NCBI GenBank assembly: GCA_002363955.1
Contig: DEXE01000002.1
Span: 230,814-294,813, forward strand
Direction of reading: 5' to 3'
Length of the DNA stretch: 64,000 nt
Source: Methylophaga sp. UBA3192
Lineage (GTDB): Bacteria > Pseudomonadota > Gammaproteobacteria > Nitrosococcales > Methylophagaceae
Shown here: piece after piece, positions 1 to 8,686 of the stretch
Layout: each line of letters begins with the position of its first letter
Position numbering within the stretch: position 1 is the first letter of the stretch
Position numbers and translations under genes: made by a program
Notes under the pieces: model-generated
The model's input: the letters and a program-made list of their open reading frames with translations, nothing else
What the model was told of the DNA's origin: nothing
The model's database searches: none

Positions 1-1195
1 CATTATTATCTGCTCTCGCGCCTGTTGCTGCATTTCCCGAACCACCGGATGCAGCCCCGTCCGACATAAGAATCGAATAACTTTGACGGCAAATTAAATC
101 TTCACCATTTAATTCTCCTGGAGTAGTGCTCCAGGGCCCACGCTGATCCGTTCTGGAAAAATATTCTCCCGCCCCCTGTAAAGCACGTCTTAAAGGCGTA
201 CCTTGAGCAGGGATATCGATCTCGTATAATCTGCTGTAGAAATCTTCTTTACTATCAATAAAAGCTCGAACCCCTGAGATTACTGCACCAGTCGTTTCGC
301 CATCGATAGAGGTGTTGCCTTTGTTGATTGCGCCAAAACCTACCCGTAAAGAGTCTGGTTGTGAAGAGAATGCCCTGCCTATACCTGCGCGGGAAGCAAA
401 GATACGATTGCGGTGGTAGGTGTACCAATTGGCAAAATTTTCAATTTCCTGTGCATAGGTACACACACCACCACTGCATTCTTCTCTGTTTTCACGACCT
501 TCACCGCTGTAGGTTGGTGTACTGGCGCGGATTTCAGTCCGGGTGTAATTATCGACATCCCATAAAGGACCATCTTCATTAATTATCTCCGCATTAATAT
601 CAGTGATTGCAGGACCAACATAGGTGGAATAAACCGCAGGATAAAATGTTCTGGTTTGGCTGTTATGACTATTGGTTCGGTTATCTATCCAACGGGCTGA
701 CTGGGTATTGTCAGCTATTAAATTGCGTGTACCGAACTCAGGAAATAAGGGGCGGTTGGGCGCATTTGCAGGATCGGCGCTGGGCATTTCATTACCTTCA
801 TCATCCACCCACGGCCGATATCTTATAGCTGGGTTGTAATACAGGGTATTTACAAGAGCAGAACGATAAGCAAGTCCCATAATGCTGTCAGCAGTAAAGC
901 TGGGCACGCGAGTAGCGTTTGAATAATCCCCGTCACCATGCAAACCACTTACTCTTGGGTACACCCACATCTGATAATTGGTACAACAACTTTGAGAAAA
1001 TAAGTTGGTCAGCGCGTCTGGCATGGTTTCAAATTGCATGGAACCAGAGTCGTCGAGTAAAAACATTACATTAGGCGCAACCGAACCACCAAGATAAAGC
1101 GGAACATTACTGAGATTCAAAGGGGCACTGTGGGTGCTGGTAGAGCCAAGCAGCAAAAAACCAAACAATAACTGCAGAAACGTAGACTTGTTCAT
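1..1195 (-). CDS. pilY1: PilY1-type pilus tip/adhesin protein, N-terminal part (cut by window edge)
   Basis: The reading frame is open from the ATG at 1195 to the window edge, about 398 residues, so only the N-terminus is present. It begins with a hydrophobic signal peptide (residues 1 to about 23). At residues 48-53 the motif DDSGSM gives the DxSxS metal-ion-dependent adhesion site of a von Willebrand A domain, as in PilY1 proteins. PilY1 is a large outer-surface protein that primes type IV pilus assembly with the minor pilins and contributes to adhesion and surface sensing. The start lies 2 bases after the pilX stop, and the gene is last in the minor-pilin operon, its usual place. The C-terminal beta-propeller expected for the family is outside the window, so the identification rests on the VWA site and the context. 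Confidence 0.88.
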   Translation of the reverse strand, partial: MNKSTFLQLLFGFLLLGSTSTHSAPLNLSNVPLYLGGSVAPNVMFLLDDSGSMQFETMPDALTNLFSQSCCTNYQMWVYPRVSGLHGDGDYSNATRVPSFTADSIMGLAYRSALVNTLYYNPAIRYRPWVDDEGNEMPSADPANAPNRPLFPEFGTRNLIADNTQSARWIDNRTNSHNSQTRTFYPAVYSTYVGPAITDINAEIINEDGPLWDVDNYTRTEIRASTPTYSGEGRENREECSGGVCTYAQEIENFANWYTYHRNRIFASRAGIGRAFSSQPDSLRVGFGAINKGNTSIDGETTGAVISGVRAFIDSKEDFYSRLYEIDIPAQGTPLRRALQGAGEYFSRTDQRGPWSTTPGELNGEDLICRQSYSILMSDGAASGGSGNAATGARADNN

Positions 1196-1197
1196 GA

Positions 1198-1746
1198 TTA
1201 AAACCTCTTAGCCATAGTGCTTTGCAGCAAGACGCGTGATTGATTGCTACCACCAGTACCGCGTGCGGTTATTCGATAATATACCCGGCCAGTTGATGGC
1301 CCGCCCCCTGTGCCGACAACCAGATCGTCAGTGACAAATTGTTGATATTCGATAATATATCTTGGTGTGGTAATGGTTGATGTACCGGAATTTGTTTCAA
1401 ATGTAATCGCAGTGGGAAAGGGAATTGCATTAGCTGCCCACCAGGCTGCATCACGTTCATGCCACCAGCTTTCAGCATTACCATCATCAGGATCCATTAC
1501 GTCAGCTACCCAGATATTGCCGGAGCCGGTATTGTTTGGATCAGGTTCAACAGTTAAACCTGAAATCCATGCCTCTGCGCCACGTAATGCTATTTCTGTT
1601 GCTTGAAAAGCAATTTCAACGTCCATGGTATTAGCCGCCATTTTTTCGGCCATCGAACTGGTTCGCATTGCAGCAAGGCCAATCATCGTCATGATGACTA
1701 ATATGACTAAACTTACAATAAGGGCAGCCCCGGTTTGATTTTTCAT
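1198..1746 (-). CDS. pilX: Type IV pilus minor pilin PilX
   Basis: A 182-residue protein with a short positively charged leader (MKNQTG) followed by a hydrophobic helix of about 20 residues starting AALIVSLVILVIMTMIGLAA. PilX-family minor pilins carry this N-terminus without the canonical Phe-Thr-Leu-x-Glu of major pilins. The motif MAEKMAANTMDVEIAFQATE at about residues 32-51 is typical of PilX. It should form part of the inner-membrane priming complex that starts pilus assembly and is then displayed near the tip with PilY1. AGGA lies upstream of the ATG at 1746. The gene sits between pilW and pilY1, the order seen in Pseudomonas. Confidence 0.88.
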   Translation of the reverse strand: MKNQTGAALIVSLVILVIMTMIGLAAMRTSSMAEKMAANTMDVEIAFQATEIALRGAEAWISGLTVEPDPNNTGSGNIWVADVMDPDDGNAESWWHERDAAWWAANAIPFPTAITFETNSGTSTITTPRYIIEYQQFVTDDLVVGTGGGPSTGRVYYRITARGTGGSNQSRVLLQSTMAKRF

Positions 1747-1758
1747 TTACTGTTCCTG

Positions 1759-2766
1759 CTATGAAACACGATTACGTAAGGTGACTGTTCGGGTAAATAC
1801 GCGTCTTAGGCGTCGATCAGCAGGTGTAACGGTAGCCCCTTCCAGGTTATAAGATTGGGCGCCATCCACCGTAAGATTATTTTCCACGCTGACCATCACT
1901 AAACTGATACGAACACTGACAACGTTGTTCCAGTTGCCAACTTGATTTGCTGTTTGATATGCGTCAGCAGAGCCATTACCAGAAGTATCTACACCATAAC
2001 GAACTTGCATTGAATCAATGCCTTCAATTAATTCAACAGCATTGTCGTTCCCAGTTTTGCGATAGAGAGAGGGCACATTGTCAGGATTGTTCGAGATAAA
2101 AAAGCTGTTGGTGGAAATTTTGTTAACCCAACCTGAACCAAAGTTATAACCTAATGTTTCGGTTGCATTTCCAGGCGTACCAGCCCCTGTAGCATGCTCT
2201 ATAGTGCCGGCAGTGGGATCAGAAGTAATTTGAAAAATTGACCCAGCAACACAGTCATGAGCTAATACGATATCTCCAGCTTCCAGTCCATTATTGTTGC
2301 TAACTGTGATGGCAGCACTGCCCGGTGTGCCGGTTGTAGGATGTGAGACCACTCGCAATTCAGGCGGCTCAATAGTGCGTATGGTGAGAATATCTGAGCC
2401 ACTTACAGAACTATTGGTACTGGCATCACGCGGTGGAGTCCATGAATTTGCTCCAGTTGCTTCTTGCCCTTCAATGGGGGTAGTGATATCCCATAAATAA
2501 GTATTAGGGGTATTCAGCATATTATTAATATTGAGAGCAGAACGTGTTGCACAGCCAAGATAGCCTGCACGTTCTATAGACTGCGTAAGAACTTTCATAG
2601 CGTAGCGGCCATTTTCCTGCAGTCGGGATTGAGCATCCTGAACACGATAAACCTGCCGGTTATTGACAAATAATTCGATAACACCTGCAACGAGAATCAA
2701 CCCTAGGACAATAGCGACCATCAATTCTACTAATGATAAGCCTTGTTGTTTTTTTAGATGACTCAT
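1759..2766 (-). CDS. pilW: Type IV pilus minor pilin PilW
   Basis: A 335-residue prepilin-like protein. Residues 8-16 read QQGLSLVEL, giving a prepilin peptidase site after the Gly and the conserved Glu at +5, followed by a hydrophobic helix. The long C-terminal part matches PilW in length and in motifs such as NNRQVYRVQDAQSRLQENGR in the helix after the membrane segment. I chose the ATG at 2766 over an upstream in-frame TTG because it overlaps the pilV stop as TGATG, which implies translational coupling. PilW works with PilV, PilX, FimT/U and PilY1 in the pilus-initiation complex. Confidence 0.88.
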   Translation of the reverse strand: MSHLKKQQGLSLVELMVAIVLGLILVAGVIELFVNNRQVYRVQDAQSRLQENGRYAMKVLTQSIERAGYLGCATRSALNINNMLNTPNTYLWDITTPIEGQEATGANSWTPPRDASTNSSVSGSDILTIRTIEPPELRVVSHPTTGTPGSAAITVSNNNGLEAGDIVLAHDCVAGSIFQITSDPTAGTIEHATGAGTPGNATETLGYNFGSGWVNKISTNSFFISNNPDNVPSLYRKTGNDNAVELIEGIDSMQVRYGVDTSGNGSADAYQTANQVGNWNNVVSVRISLVMVSVENNLTVDGAQSYNLEGATVTPADRRLRRVFTRTVTLRNRVS

Positions 2767-3224
2767 CAAATAGCTCCACTAAGCGTAAAGCAAGAAGTGT
2801 TATTGCCTAACTCACAACTCGAATCAGTGTCAATCTGAGTTTCCGTCCACCCTATGGTAATGTCACAAATAAACTCGCTATTGGGATTAAATGCCCCACA
2901 AGCTATTTGTCCCGTCCCATTGGGTAAATATTGAGAAAGTTTATTTCGCCACTCCACAATATCCGCATCCGCCATGTCACTGGTACTGCTGGGTGGCTCA
3001 GCATCAATATCTATTGCATAGTTTCCATTTTGGGCCGCATCACGGTTGGCCCGCATCATATCCAGCATATCTGCAGCCAAAAGCGCGGCCTGTGTACGAA
3101 ACTCGGCAGTTTGATTGTGTTTTAAAGAAGTAATTTGTAAATGGGCCATACCAAGTAATCCAACAGCAAGAACAAATACGGCAATCATTACTTCGAGTAA
3201 TGTGAAACCACGTTGTTGTTTCAT
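2766..3224 (-). CDS. pilV: Type IV pilus minor pilin PilV
   Basis: A 152-residue protein with the classic type IV prepilin N-terminus: MKQQRG followed by FTLLEVMIAVFVLAVGLLG, with cleavage expected after Gly6 and Glu5 of the mature protein conserved. The LGMAHLQ segment after the helix and the length fit PilV. Two ATGs are possible. The one at 3224 has GGAG at a better distance, and with the fimT stop it forms an ATGA overlap, so I prefer it. Cysteines near the C-terminus probably form a disulphide loop, as is common in pilins. Confidence 0.87.
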   Translation of the reverse strand: MKQQRGFTLLEVMIAVFVLAVGLLGMAHLQITSLKHNQTAEFRTQAALLAADMLDMMRANRDAAQNGNYAIDIDAEPPSSTSDMADADIVEWRNKLSQYLPNGTGQIACGAFNPNSEFICDITIGWTETQIDTDSSCELGNNTSCFTLSGAI

Positions 3225-3778
3225 GGACATACTCCCCCCTGGGCAATTCTAGCCCTGCCGCCCGGACTGATAGTGATGTTCCTTTGAATTGCTCCAGGAA
3301 TACACAAACTGAATGTACCTATACCAAGCCCACCCCCTGCAGAAATGATTTCTCCAGAAGGCAAAAAAGTTAATCCGACTAGAAAAGCCCCGCCTGTCCT
3401 GATAGTGATATTGTTCCCCAACGCTTGTTGCTCCATTAACAAGCAATCCTGACCATCGACACTACAGTCTTTTATGTTCAAGTTTGCATTAGGAATTTGT
3501 AGATCTCCATTCCAGTCGGTAAAAATACGCCATCCATCCTCCCAAACGCTATTTGTGTTACTTAGACGACGCATACTGACCCGAACACCACGATTAATGG
3601 CTTCAGAACGAGCGACTTGTAGGGAAGACAGGAGATTATTTGCCTGAGTAGCGGCACGGTTTTCACGAATCATGGAGTTAAAGCTCGGGGCGGCAATTGC
3701 TACCAAGATGATGACCACGACCAAGGTAATCATTAATTCGATCAATGTGAAACCATTATTTGCCGCAAACTTTTTCAC
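3221..3778 (-). CDS. fimT: GspH/FimT-family minor pilin (FimT/FimU)
   Basis: A 185-residue prepilin starting at GTG 3778, with AAGGAG 10 bases upstream. The leader MKKFAANNG precedes FTLIELMITLVVVIILVAIA, a canonical type IV pilin N-terminus with Glu5. After the helix, APSFNSMIRENRAATQANNL followed by ARSEAINRG matches the GspH/FimT domain. It is the first gene of the minor-pilin operon, and FimT or FimU occupies this place in Pseudomonas. Sequence alone does not let me separate FimT from FimU. The cysteines near the middle and C-terminus may form a loop. Confidence 0.85.
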   Translation of the reverse strand: MKKFAANNGFTLIELMITLVVVIILVAIAAPSFNSMIRENRAATQANNLLSSLQVARSEAINRGVRVSMRRLSNTNSVWEDGWRIFTDWNGDLQIPNANLNIKDCSVDGQDCLLMEQQALGNNITIRTGGAFLVGLTFLPSGEIISAGGGLGIGTFSLCIPGAIQRNITISPGGRARIAQGGVCP

Positions 3779-3805
3779 TTTGGTGACGCTCCTTGTAGGT
3801 ATTCG

Positions 3806-3834
3806 GTTTTAACGCTAAAAGCATTGTGGGTCAA
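3806..3834 (-). promoter_or_regulatory. Candidate sigma-70 promoter of the minor-pilin operon
   Basis: Read on the minus strand: TTGACC (3834-3829), a 17-base spacer, then TAAAAC (3811-3806), 28 bases before the GTG of fimT. The -35 box matches 5 of 6 consensus bases and the -10 box 4 of 6. This is a prediction from spacing and position. Confidence 0.5.
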
Positions 3835-4053
3835 GCACTTATGCTGGTTCATCACTATCTATTTTTTAAATACGTGAGCCAGTTGGCAAATGTATCGTCC
3901 ATGCCAAAGTTTTCTTCAATCTACACATTAGTAAAAAGGGAATTATATCAGTTGTATCTGACTGATTATGCCGAGTGGCAATAGCTTGCCGCTTTGGTTT
4001 ATTGAGTTTGTCGAAGAATGGTTAAGTTGTTGATAAGTAATGTAAATAATTTG

Positions 4054-4069
4054 TGGCATGCTTGATGCT
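4054..4069 (+). promoter_or_regulatory. Sigma-54 promoter of the flgB operon
   Basis: TGGCATGCTTGATGCT has GG at 4055-4056 and GC at 4067-4068, separated by exactly 10 bases as sigma-54 requires. It matches 5 of 6 bases of the TGGCAC box and 4 of 5 of the TTGCW box. Transcription should start near 4080, about 29 bases before flgB. Confidence 0.8.
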
Positions 4070-4108
4070 TATCCAAGTGAAAGTGAATGTTTGTTGTGGA
4101 GAAACAGC

Positions 4109-4510
4109 ATGCCGATAAATTTTGATTCTGCCCTTGGTATTCATGCCGATGCATTGCGAATTCGCACCCAGCGTGCAGAAATGCTGGCAACCAATCTGGT
4201 GAATGCGGACACGCCAAACTTTAAAGCGAAGGATATGGATTTTCAAACGGCATTGCAGATGGCGGCATCCGGGCAAAAATCTGCCGCTTTGAACACCACC
4301 CATCAAAAACACCTTGCCGGTAACGGTGAAAATCCATTTGAGGCGGCAACGTTATACCGCACAACACTTCAGGATTCATTAGATGGCAATACGGTCGATG
4401 AGCAGGTAGAGCAGGCACAGTTTATGCAAAACGCTGTTCAATATCAGGCTAGCCTGGAATTTTTAGGTTCGCGCTTTCAGGGGCTGACCAAGGCGATCAA
4501 AGGAGAATAA
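4109..4510 (+). CDS. flgB: Flagellar proximal rod protein FlgB
   Basis: A 133-residue rod protein, close to the usual FlgB length. The N-terminal helix carries the rod/hook-family signature (ALRIRTQRAEMLATNLVNAD followed by TPNFKA). The ATG at 4109 is chosen over an upstream in-frame ATG at 4058. GGAG lies 6 bases before 4109, and the upstream ATG falls inside the sigma-54 promoter, before the expected transcript start. FlgB forms the most proximal part of the periplasmic rod next to the MS ring and FliE, and is exported by the flagellar type III system. It heads the flgBCDEFG operon. Confidence 0.95.
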   Translation: MPINFDSALGIHADALRIRTQRAEMLATNLVNADTPNFKAKDMDFQTALQMAASGQKSAALNTTHQKHLAGNGENPFEAATLYRTTLQDSLDGNTVDEQVEQAQFMQNAVQYQASLEFLGSRFQGLTKAIKGE

Positions 4511-4516
4511 TCTGCC

Positions 4517-4930
4517 ATGTCATTATTTAATATTTTCGATATAGCAGGTAGCGGCATGAGTGCACAGTCACTGCGGCTTAATACCACAGCCAGTAATCTG
4601 GCTAATGCAGATAGTGTCAGCAGCAGCGTGAATGAAACGTATCGTACCCGGCAACCCGTTTTTGCCACGGTCTTGGATGATGCTCAACAAGGTTATAAAT
4701 CAGGTTCTGTTCAGGTTCTTGGCGTTACGGAAAGTCAGGCACCGGTGCGTCAGGAATACAATCCTTCACACCCATTGGCTGATGAAAATGGTTACGTTTA
4801 TCACTCTAATGTGGATGCCATTGCAGAAATGGCAAATATGATGTCGGCATCTCGTTCGTATCAGAACAATGTTGAGATTGCCAACACTTCCAAACAATTG
4901 CTGCTGCAGACTCTGCAGCTTGGCAAATAA
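4517..4930 (+). CDS. flgC: Flagellar proximal rod protein FlgC
   Basis: A 137-residue rod protein with the N-terminal motif AGSGMSAQSLRLNTTASNLA and the C-terminal helix MANMMSASRSYQNNVEIANT shared by the rod/hook family. Length and order directly after flgB (6-base gap) fit FlgC. It builds the proximal rod with FlgB and FlgF. Nothing unusual. Confidence 0.95.
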   Translation: MSLFNIFDIAGSGMSAQSLRLNTTASNLANADSVSSSVNETYRTRQPVFATVLDDAQQGYKSGSVQVLGVTESQAPVRQEYNPSHPLADENGYVYHSNVDAIAEMANMMSASRSYQNNVEIANTSKQLLLQTLQLGK

Positions 4931-4947
4931 CGCAGGGAGTCATTGAA

Positions 4948-5631
4948 ATGGCAATAAATGGTGTAAATGAAAATCCCTATGCTTTTCTCAACAGTACAAA
5001 CAAGACAAGTTCAACTGAAGAGGAAAAGGATCCCGGCAAGTTGCAGATGGAGGATTTTATGTCCTTGATGACGACGCAGCTGATGAATCAGGATCCACTC
5101 AAACCAATGGAGAGTGGTGATTTTCTCGGGCAAATCGCTTCTTTCAGCACAGTGAGTGGTATCAGTGATTTACAGGATTCATTTGCCAGTTTTGCTAAGG
5201 CAATGCAATCTGACCAGGCCTTACAAGGTTCTTCATTAGTTGGTCGTTCAGTGTTGGTTCCATCTTCAATTGGCGTGATGACAGCCGACTCTCCAATGCG
5301 AGGACAGATTAATGTGGCTGAGCCCGTATCTAATTTAGAAATGAAGATATATAGCGATACGGGTGAGTTGGTCAGAACCATTCCGATGGGAGCGGCATCT
5401 GGTTACACCAATTTTGAATGGGATGGTTTGAATAATGATGGTGAAGCCATGCCTGAAGGTGTTTATCAATTTATGGCAACAGGCACAGTTGATGGACAAA
5501 ACACCGCCTTTGCTACTGCTGTGATGGCTAAAGTAGATAGCGTATTGGTGGGCTCTGGCGGGCAAGGCCTGACCATGAATCTGGCGGGTATCGGTTCGGT
5601 GCCATTTAGTGAAGTTCAAGAAATTATTTAA
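4948..5631 (+). CDS. flgD: Flagellar hook capping/assembly protein FlgD
   Basis: A 227-residue protein with the FlgD N-terminal signature (LQMEDFMSLMTTQLMNQDPL followed by KPMESGDFLGQIASF) and a C-terminal Ig-like and tudor-like region with FEWDGLNNDGEAMPEGVYQF. FlgD caps the growing hook so that FlgE subunits polymerise, and is absent from the finished structure. It precedes flgE by 12 bases in the operon, the standard order. Confidence 0.95.
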   Translation: MAINGVNENPYAFLNSTNKTSSTEEEKDPGKLQMEDFMSLMTTQLMNQDPLKPMESGDFLGQIASFSTVSGISDLQDSFASFAKAMQSDQALQGSSLVGRSVLVPSSIGVMTADSPMRGQINVAEPVSNLEMKIYSDTGELVRTIPMGAASGYTNFEWDGLNNDGEAMPEGVYQFMATGTVDGQNTAFATAVMAKVDSVLVGSGGQGLTMNLAGIGSVPFSEVQEII

Positions 5632-5643
5632 GGGGTAAGCATC

Positions 5644-6927
5644 ATGTCATTTACTACAGCTCTAACAGGCCTTAATGCCGCCACTGCCGATTTGAATGTG
5701 AAATCAAACAATATTGCCAACATCAATACCATTGGTTTCAAAGGTTCACGAGCAGAGTTCGGTGATGTTTACGCCCTGTCAACGTTTGGTAACAGTAATA
5801 CGGCTATCGGTACTGGTGTGGTACTGAATAACGTAGCTCAGCAATTCAACCAGGGAAATCTGGAAGTCACCAATAATTCACTGGATTTGGCGATAAGCGG
5901 TAATGGGCAGGGTTTTTTTGCACTTGCACCAGCTTTAGATACCCAGCAGGTTCTCTATAGCCGGGCAGGGGCTTTTAATATTAACCGCGATGGCTATATG
6001 ACCAACAGTTCAGGTCAGTTTTTATTGGGGTTCCCAGTTAATGCTGATGGCAGTGTTTCATCTACAGCTTTGGGCGGAACAGATCCAATTCGTTTGCCTG
6101 TATCGGCAGGTGTGCCCCGGGCAACCACGGAAGTTGATATAGCTGCAAATCTTCCCTCGACAGCTGATGATATTGATCCCGTGGCGACACCTATCGATCC
6201 GACAGACCCTACGACTTATACCAATTCTACATCCAGCAATATTTTTGATTCTCTGGGTAATGAAAGTACGTTGACTTATTATTATCAAAAAACGGATGTT
6301 CCCAATGAATGGAATGTTCAGGTCTACATCAATGAGCCAGCTGGCAGTCAAACGATTGTGGAGTTCGGGGGCGGACAAACTACCAAAACGCTAACCTTTG
6401 AACCAGCTTTAGGCGGAGCTCTGGATGCGGGTGTCACACCAACCGAAACGTACACTTTTACCGGTTTAAGCAGTGGTGCAGTGGGTTTGACTTTTGATAT
6501 TAACTTTGCCGGCACCACTCAGAACTCGGCAGCTTTTGCCGTTTTGGATACCGATCAGAATGGCTTTCCGACTGGACGGCTGACTGGGCTGGATATTGAT
6601 GATAGCGGCTTGGTTCAGGCTCAATACTCTAATGGTCAAACGACCAATGTTGCCAAGATTGTGTTGGCTGACTTTCCTAATCCGCAAGGGTTAAAACAGA
6701 TAGGTAATACGGCATGGGAAGCCACACTGGATTCCGGTGATGTGCGTATCGGTGAGGCGGGAACCGGCAGTTTTGGTTTGATTCAGTCGGGTGCTTTGGA
6801 AACATCCAATGTGGATTTGACTAAAGAACTGGTTGGTTTAATTACAGCTCAGCGTAATTTCCAGGCGAACTCAAAAGCGATAGAAACCAATAATGCTATC
6901 ACCCAAACCATTATCAACCTGCGTTAA
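5644..6927 (+). CDS. flgE: Flagellar hook protein FlgE
   Basis: A 427-residue hook subunit. The N-terminus has the rod/hook signature (ALTGLNAATADLNVKSNNIA then NINTIGFKGSRAEF) and the C-terminus the matching helix (LTKELVGLITAQRNFQANSK). The central part is the variable outer domain of the hook. FlgE polymerises to about 120 subunits under the FlgD cap and FliK length control. A GGGG-containing stretch before the ATG at 5644 gives a plausible ribosome site. Length is within the usual range. Confidence 0.95.
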   Translation: MSFTTALTGLNAATADLNVKSNNIANINTIGFKGSRAEFGDVYALSTFGNSNTAIGTGVVLNNVAQQFNQGNLEVTNNSLDLAISGNGQGFFALAPALDTQQVLYSRAGAFNINRDGYMTNSSGQFLLGFPVNADGSVSSTALGGTDPIRLPVSAGVPRATTEVDIAANLPSTADDIDPVATPIDPTDPTTYTNSTSSNIFDSLGNESTLTYYYQKTDVPNEWNVQVYINEPAGSQTIVEFGGGQTTKTLTFEPALGGALDAGVTPTETYTFTGLSSGAVGLTFDINFAGTTQNSAAFAVLDTDQNGFPTGRLTGLDIDDSGLVQAQYSNGQTTNVAKIVLADFPNPQGLKQIGNTAWEATLDSGDVRIGEAGTGSFGLIQSGALETSNVDLTKELVGLITAQRNFQANSKAIETNNAITQTIINLR

Positions 6928-6973
6928 TTTCGCCAGAGTGAATGATGTTTAATACAGAAAAAAGAGGCTAATT

Positions 6974-7717
6974 ATGGATCGCATGCTGTTTATTTCAATG
7001 AATGCAGCCCAGCAAACCATGCTGGCGCAGGCCACCAATGCCAATAATCTGGCGAACGTCAACACCACTGGTTTTCGAGCTGATTTGGAACAGTTCCGTT
7101 CTATGCCGGTATTTGGTGAAGGTTTGCCGACACGAGTGTATTCAATGACGGAACGGCCTGCCACCGATTATCAACAAGGCAGTGTGCAATCTACCGGTCG
7201 AGAACTGGATATTTCGGTTCAAGGTGAAGGCTTTATTGCCGTGATGGGCAAAGACGGTCGTGAAGGTTATACCCGTGCCGGTGATATGCATGTCACAGAG
7301 CTTGGCCAATTAGTGACCGGCACTGGTTTGCCGGTGATGGGAGAGGGCGGCCCAATCGCCATTCCGCCGGCTGAAAAAATTGATATCGGCGCGGATGGCA
7401 CCATTTCCGTTCGTCCGATTGGCGGGGCTGAAAATGAGTTAGCCGTGATTGACCGGATTAAACTGGTCAAGCCTGACCTGCAAAATGTATTCAAAGACCA
7501 GGATGGCTTAATGCGAATGGCAGATGGTACAGAAGCCCCCCTGGATGCAACTGTCAAAGTTGCATCAGGCACGATAGAAGGCAGCAATGTTAATGCCGTC
7601 GGTGCCTTAGTGAATATGATTGAGTTACAGCGCAAATATGAGATGCAAGTCAAAATGATGAGCACCGCAGAAGAAAATAGCGCCGCTTCGGCACGTATGT
7701 TGCAACTGAATGGTTAG
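6974..7717 (+). CDS. flgF: Flagellar proximal rod protein FlgF
   Basis: A 247-residue rod protein with the signature MLAQATNANNLANVNTTGFR at the N-terminus and a C-terminal helix ending VNMIELQRKYEMQVKMM. Its length and place between flgE and flgG identify FlgF. AGAGG lies 7 bases before the ATG at 6974. The 46-base gap after flgE shows no promoter I recognise, so it is probably co-transcribed. Confidence 0.95.
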   Translation: MDRMLFISMNAAQQTMLAQATNANNLANVNTTGFRADLEQFRSMPVFGEGLPTRVYSMTERPATDYQQGSVQSTGRELDISVQGEGFIAVMGKDGREGYTRAGDMHVTELGQLVTGTGLPVMGEGGPIAIPPAEKIDIGADGTISVRPIGGAENELAVIDRIKLVKPDLQNVFKDQDGLMRMADGTEAPLDATVKVASGTIEGSNVNAVGALVNMIELQRKYEMQVKMMSTAEENSAASARMLQLNG

Positions 7718-7750
7718 TAACATCGCAAGCATGCTTTTAGGAGAGACCTT

Positions 7751-8536
7751 ATGAATCAGGCATTATGGATTGCAAAAACCGGGCTTGATGCTCAGCAGAC
7801 AAGAATGTCGGTCATTTCGAATAATCTGGCAAACGTTAACACCACCGGCTTTAAGCAGGATAGGGCAGTGTTTGAAGACTTGTTGTATCAGACTATTCGT
7901 CAACCTGGTGCACAAACCACTACTGATAATCAGTTGCCTTCGGGATTGATGATTGGTACCGGTGTCAGAACGGTTGCCACCGAAAAATTGCACACTCAAG
8001 GCAATATTATCCAAACGGATAATGCGTTGGATGTGGCTATTGATGGCCGTGGTTTTTTCCAGATCCTGATGCCAGATGGTGATCTTGCCTATACCCGCGA
8101 TGGCACATTTCAAATTAATGCTGATGGTGATGTGGTGATGTCAAATGGATATCTGCTGGATCCGGGTATCAATATTCCAGATGATGTTCAGAGTATCACC
8201 GTAGGTGTTGATGGAACGGTCAGTGTGACTCAGCCTGGTGATAATGAGCCCACTGTCATCGGTGAAATAGAGTTGGCCGATTTTGTAAATCCTGCTGGCT
8301 TACAGGCTGTCGGTGAGAATTTATTTAAAGAAACCGGTGCCAGTGGCGTACCCATTGCCGGTACGCCGACGCTGGATGGTTTTGGGCGAGTCATTGGTGG
8401 TGCACTGGAGACTTCCAACGTTAACGTTGTGACCGAGCTGATTAATATGATCGAAACGCAACGGGCTTATGAAATGAATTCAAAAGCCATCTCTACAGCT
8501 GATCAAATGTTGCAGTACGCTAGCCAGAATCTATAG
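7751..8536 (+). CDS. flgG: Flagellar distal rod protein FlgG
   Basis: A 261-residue protein with a near-consensus FlgG N-terminus (ALWIAKTGLDAQQTRMSVIS followed by NNLANVNTTGFKQDRAVFED) and a C-terminus ending TELINMIETQRAYEMNSKAI. FlgG forms the distal rod that crosses the P and L rings. It is the last gene of the first flg transcript, since a clear terminator follows at 8549. Confidence 0.96.
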   Translation: MNQALWIAKTGLDAQQTRMSVISNNLANVNTTGFKQDRAVFEDLLYQTIRQPGAQTTTDNQLPSGLMIGTGVRTVATEKLHTQGNIIQTDNALDVAIDGRGFFQILMPDGDLAYTRDGTFQINADGDVVMSNGYLLDPGINIPDDVQSITVGVDGTVSVTQPGDNEPTVIGEIELADFVNPAGLQAVGENLFKETGASGVPIAGTPTLDGFGRVIGGALETSNVNVVTELINMIETQRAYEMNSKAISTADQMLQYASQNL

Positions 8537-8548
8537 ACCCATACTGAG

Positions 8549-8587
8549 AGCCCCGATATTAAAGTGTTTGTATGTCGGGGCTTTTTT
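8549..8587 (+). terminator. Rho-independent terminator after flgG
   Basis: The stem AGCCCCGA (8549-8556) pairs with TCGGGGCT (8575-8582) across an 18-base loop and runs straight into a T tract. It ends the flgBCDEFG transcript, and the next sigma-54 promoter follows 46 bases later. Confidence 0.85.
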
Positions 8588-8632
8588 GTGTGTGAGAATA
8601 AGGTGTTGGATTTCTCAATGTAATAATAATTC

Positions 8633-8648
8633 TGGCATGGACTCTGCA
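8633..8648 (+). promoter_or_regulatory. Sigma-54 promoter of the flgH operon
   Basis: TGGCATGGACTCTGCA has GG at 8634-8635 and GC at 8646-8647, with 10 bases between. Expected start is near 8659, 28 bases before the flgH ATG. It splits the flg cluster into two RpoN-dependent transcripts. Confidence 0.8.
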
Positions 8649-8686
8649 AGTTAATTTCTGTACATAAGCTTGTCCTGGAGATTCGT

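Larger units (their letters stand above)
3779..4108. other. Divergent intergenic region between pilus and flagellar operons
   Basis: This 330-base non-coding region separates fimT (leftward) from flgB (rightward). It holds the candidate sigma-70 promoter of the pilus operon on the minus strand and the sigma-54 site of flgB on the plus strand. A small inverted repeat GGCAA-TAGC-TTGCC lies at 3977-3990, too weak to call a terminator. I see no further gene. Surface motility by pili and swimming by flagella are therefore transcribed away from one shared control region. Confidence 0.7.

Noticed and set aside
3976..3989. TGGCAATAGCTTGC, a possible extra sigma-54 site upstream of flgB
   Set aside because: GG and GC are 9 bases apart, not 10. 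The site at 4054 has the right spacing and is nearer the gene.
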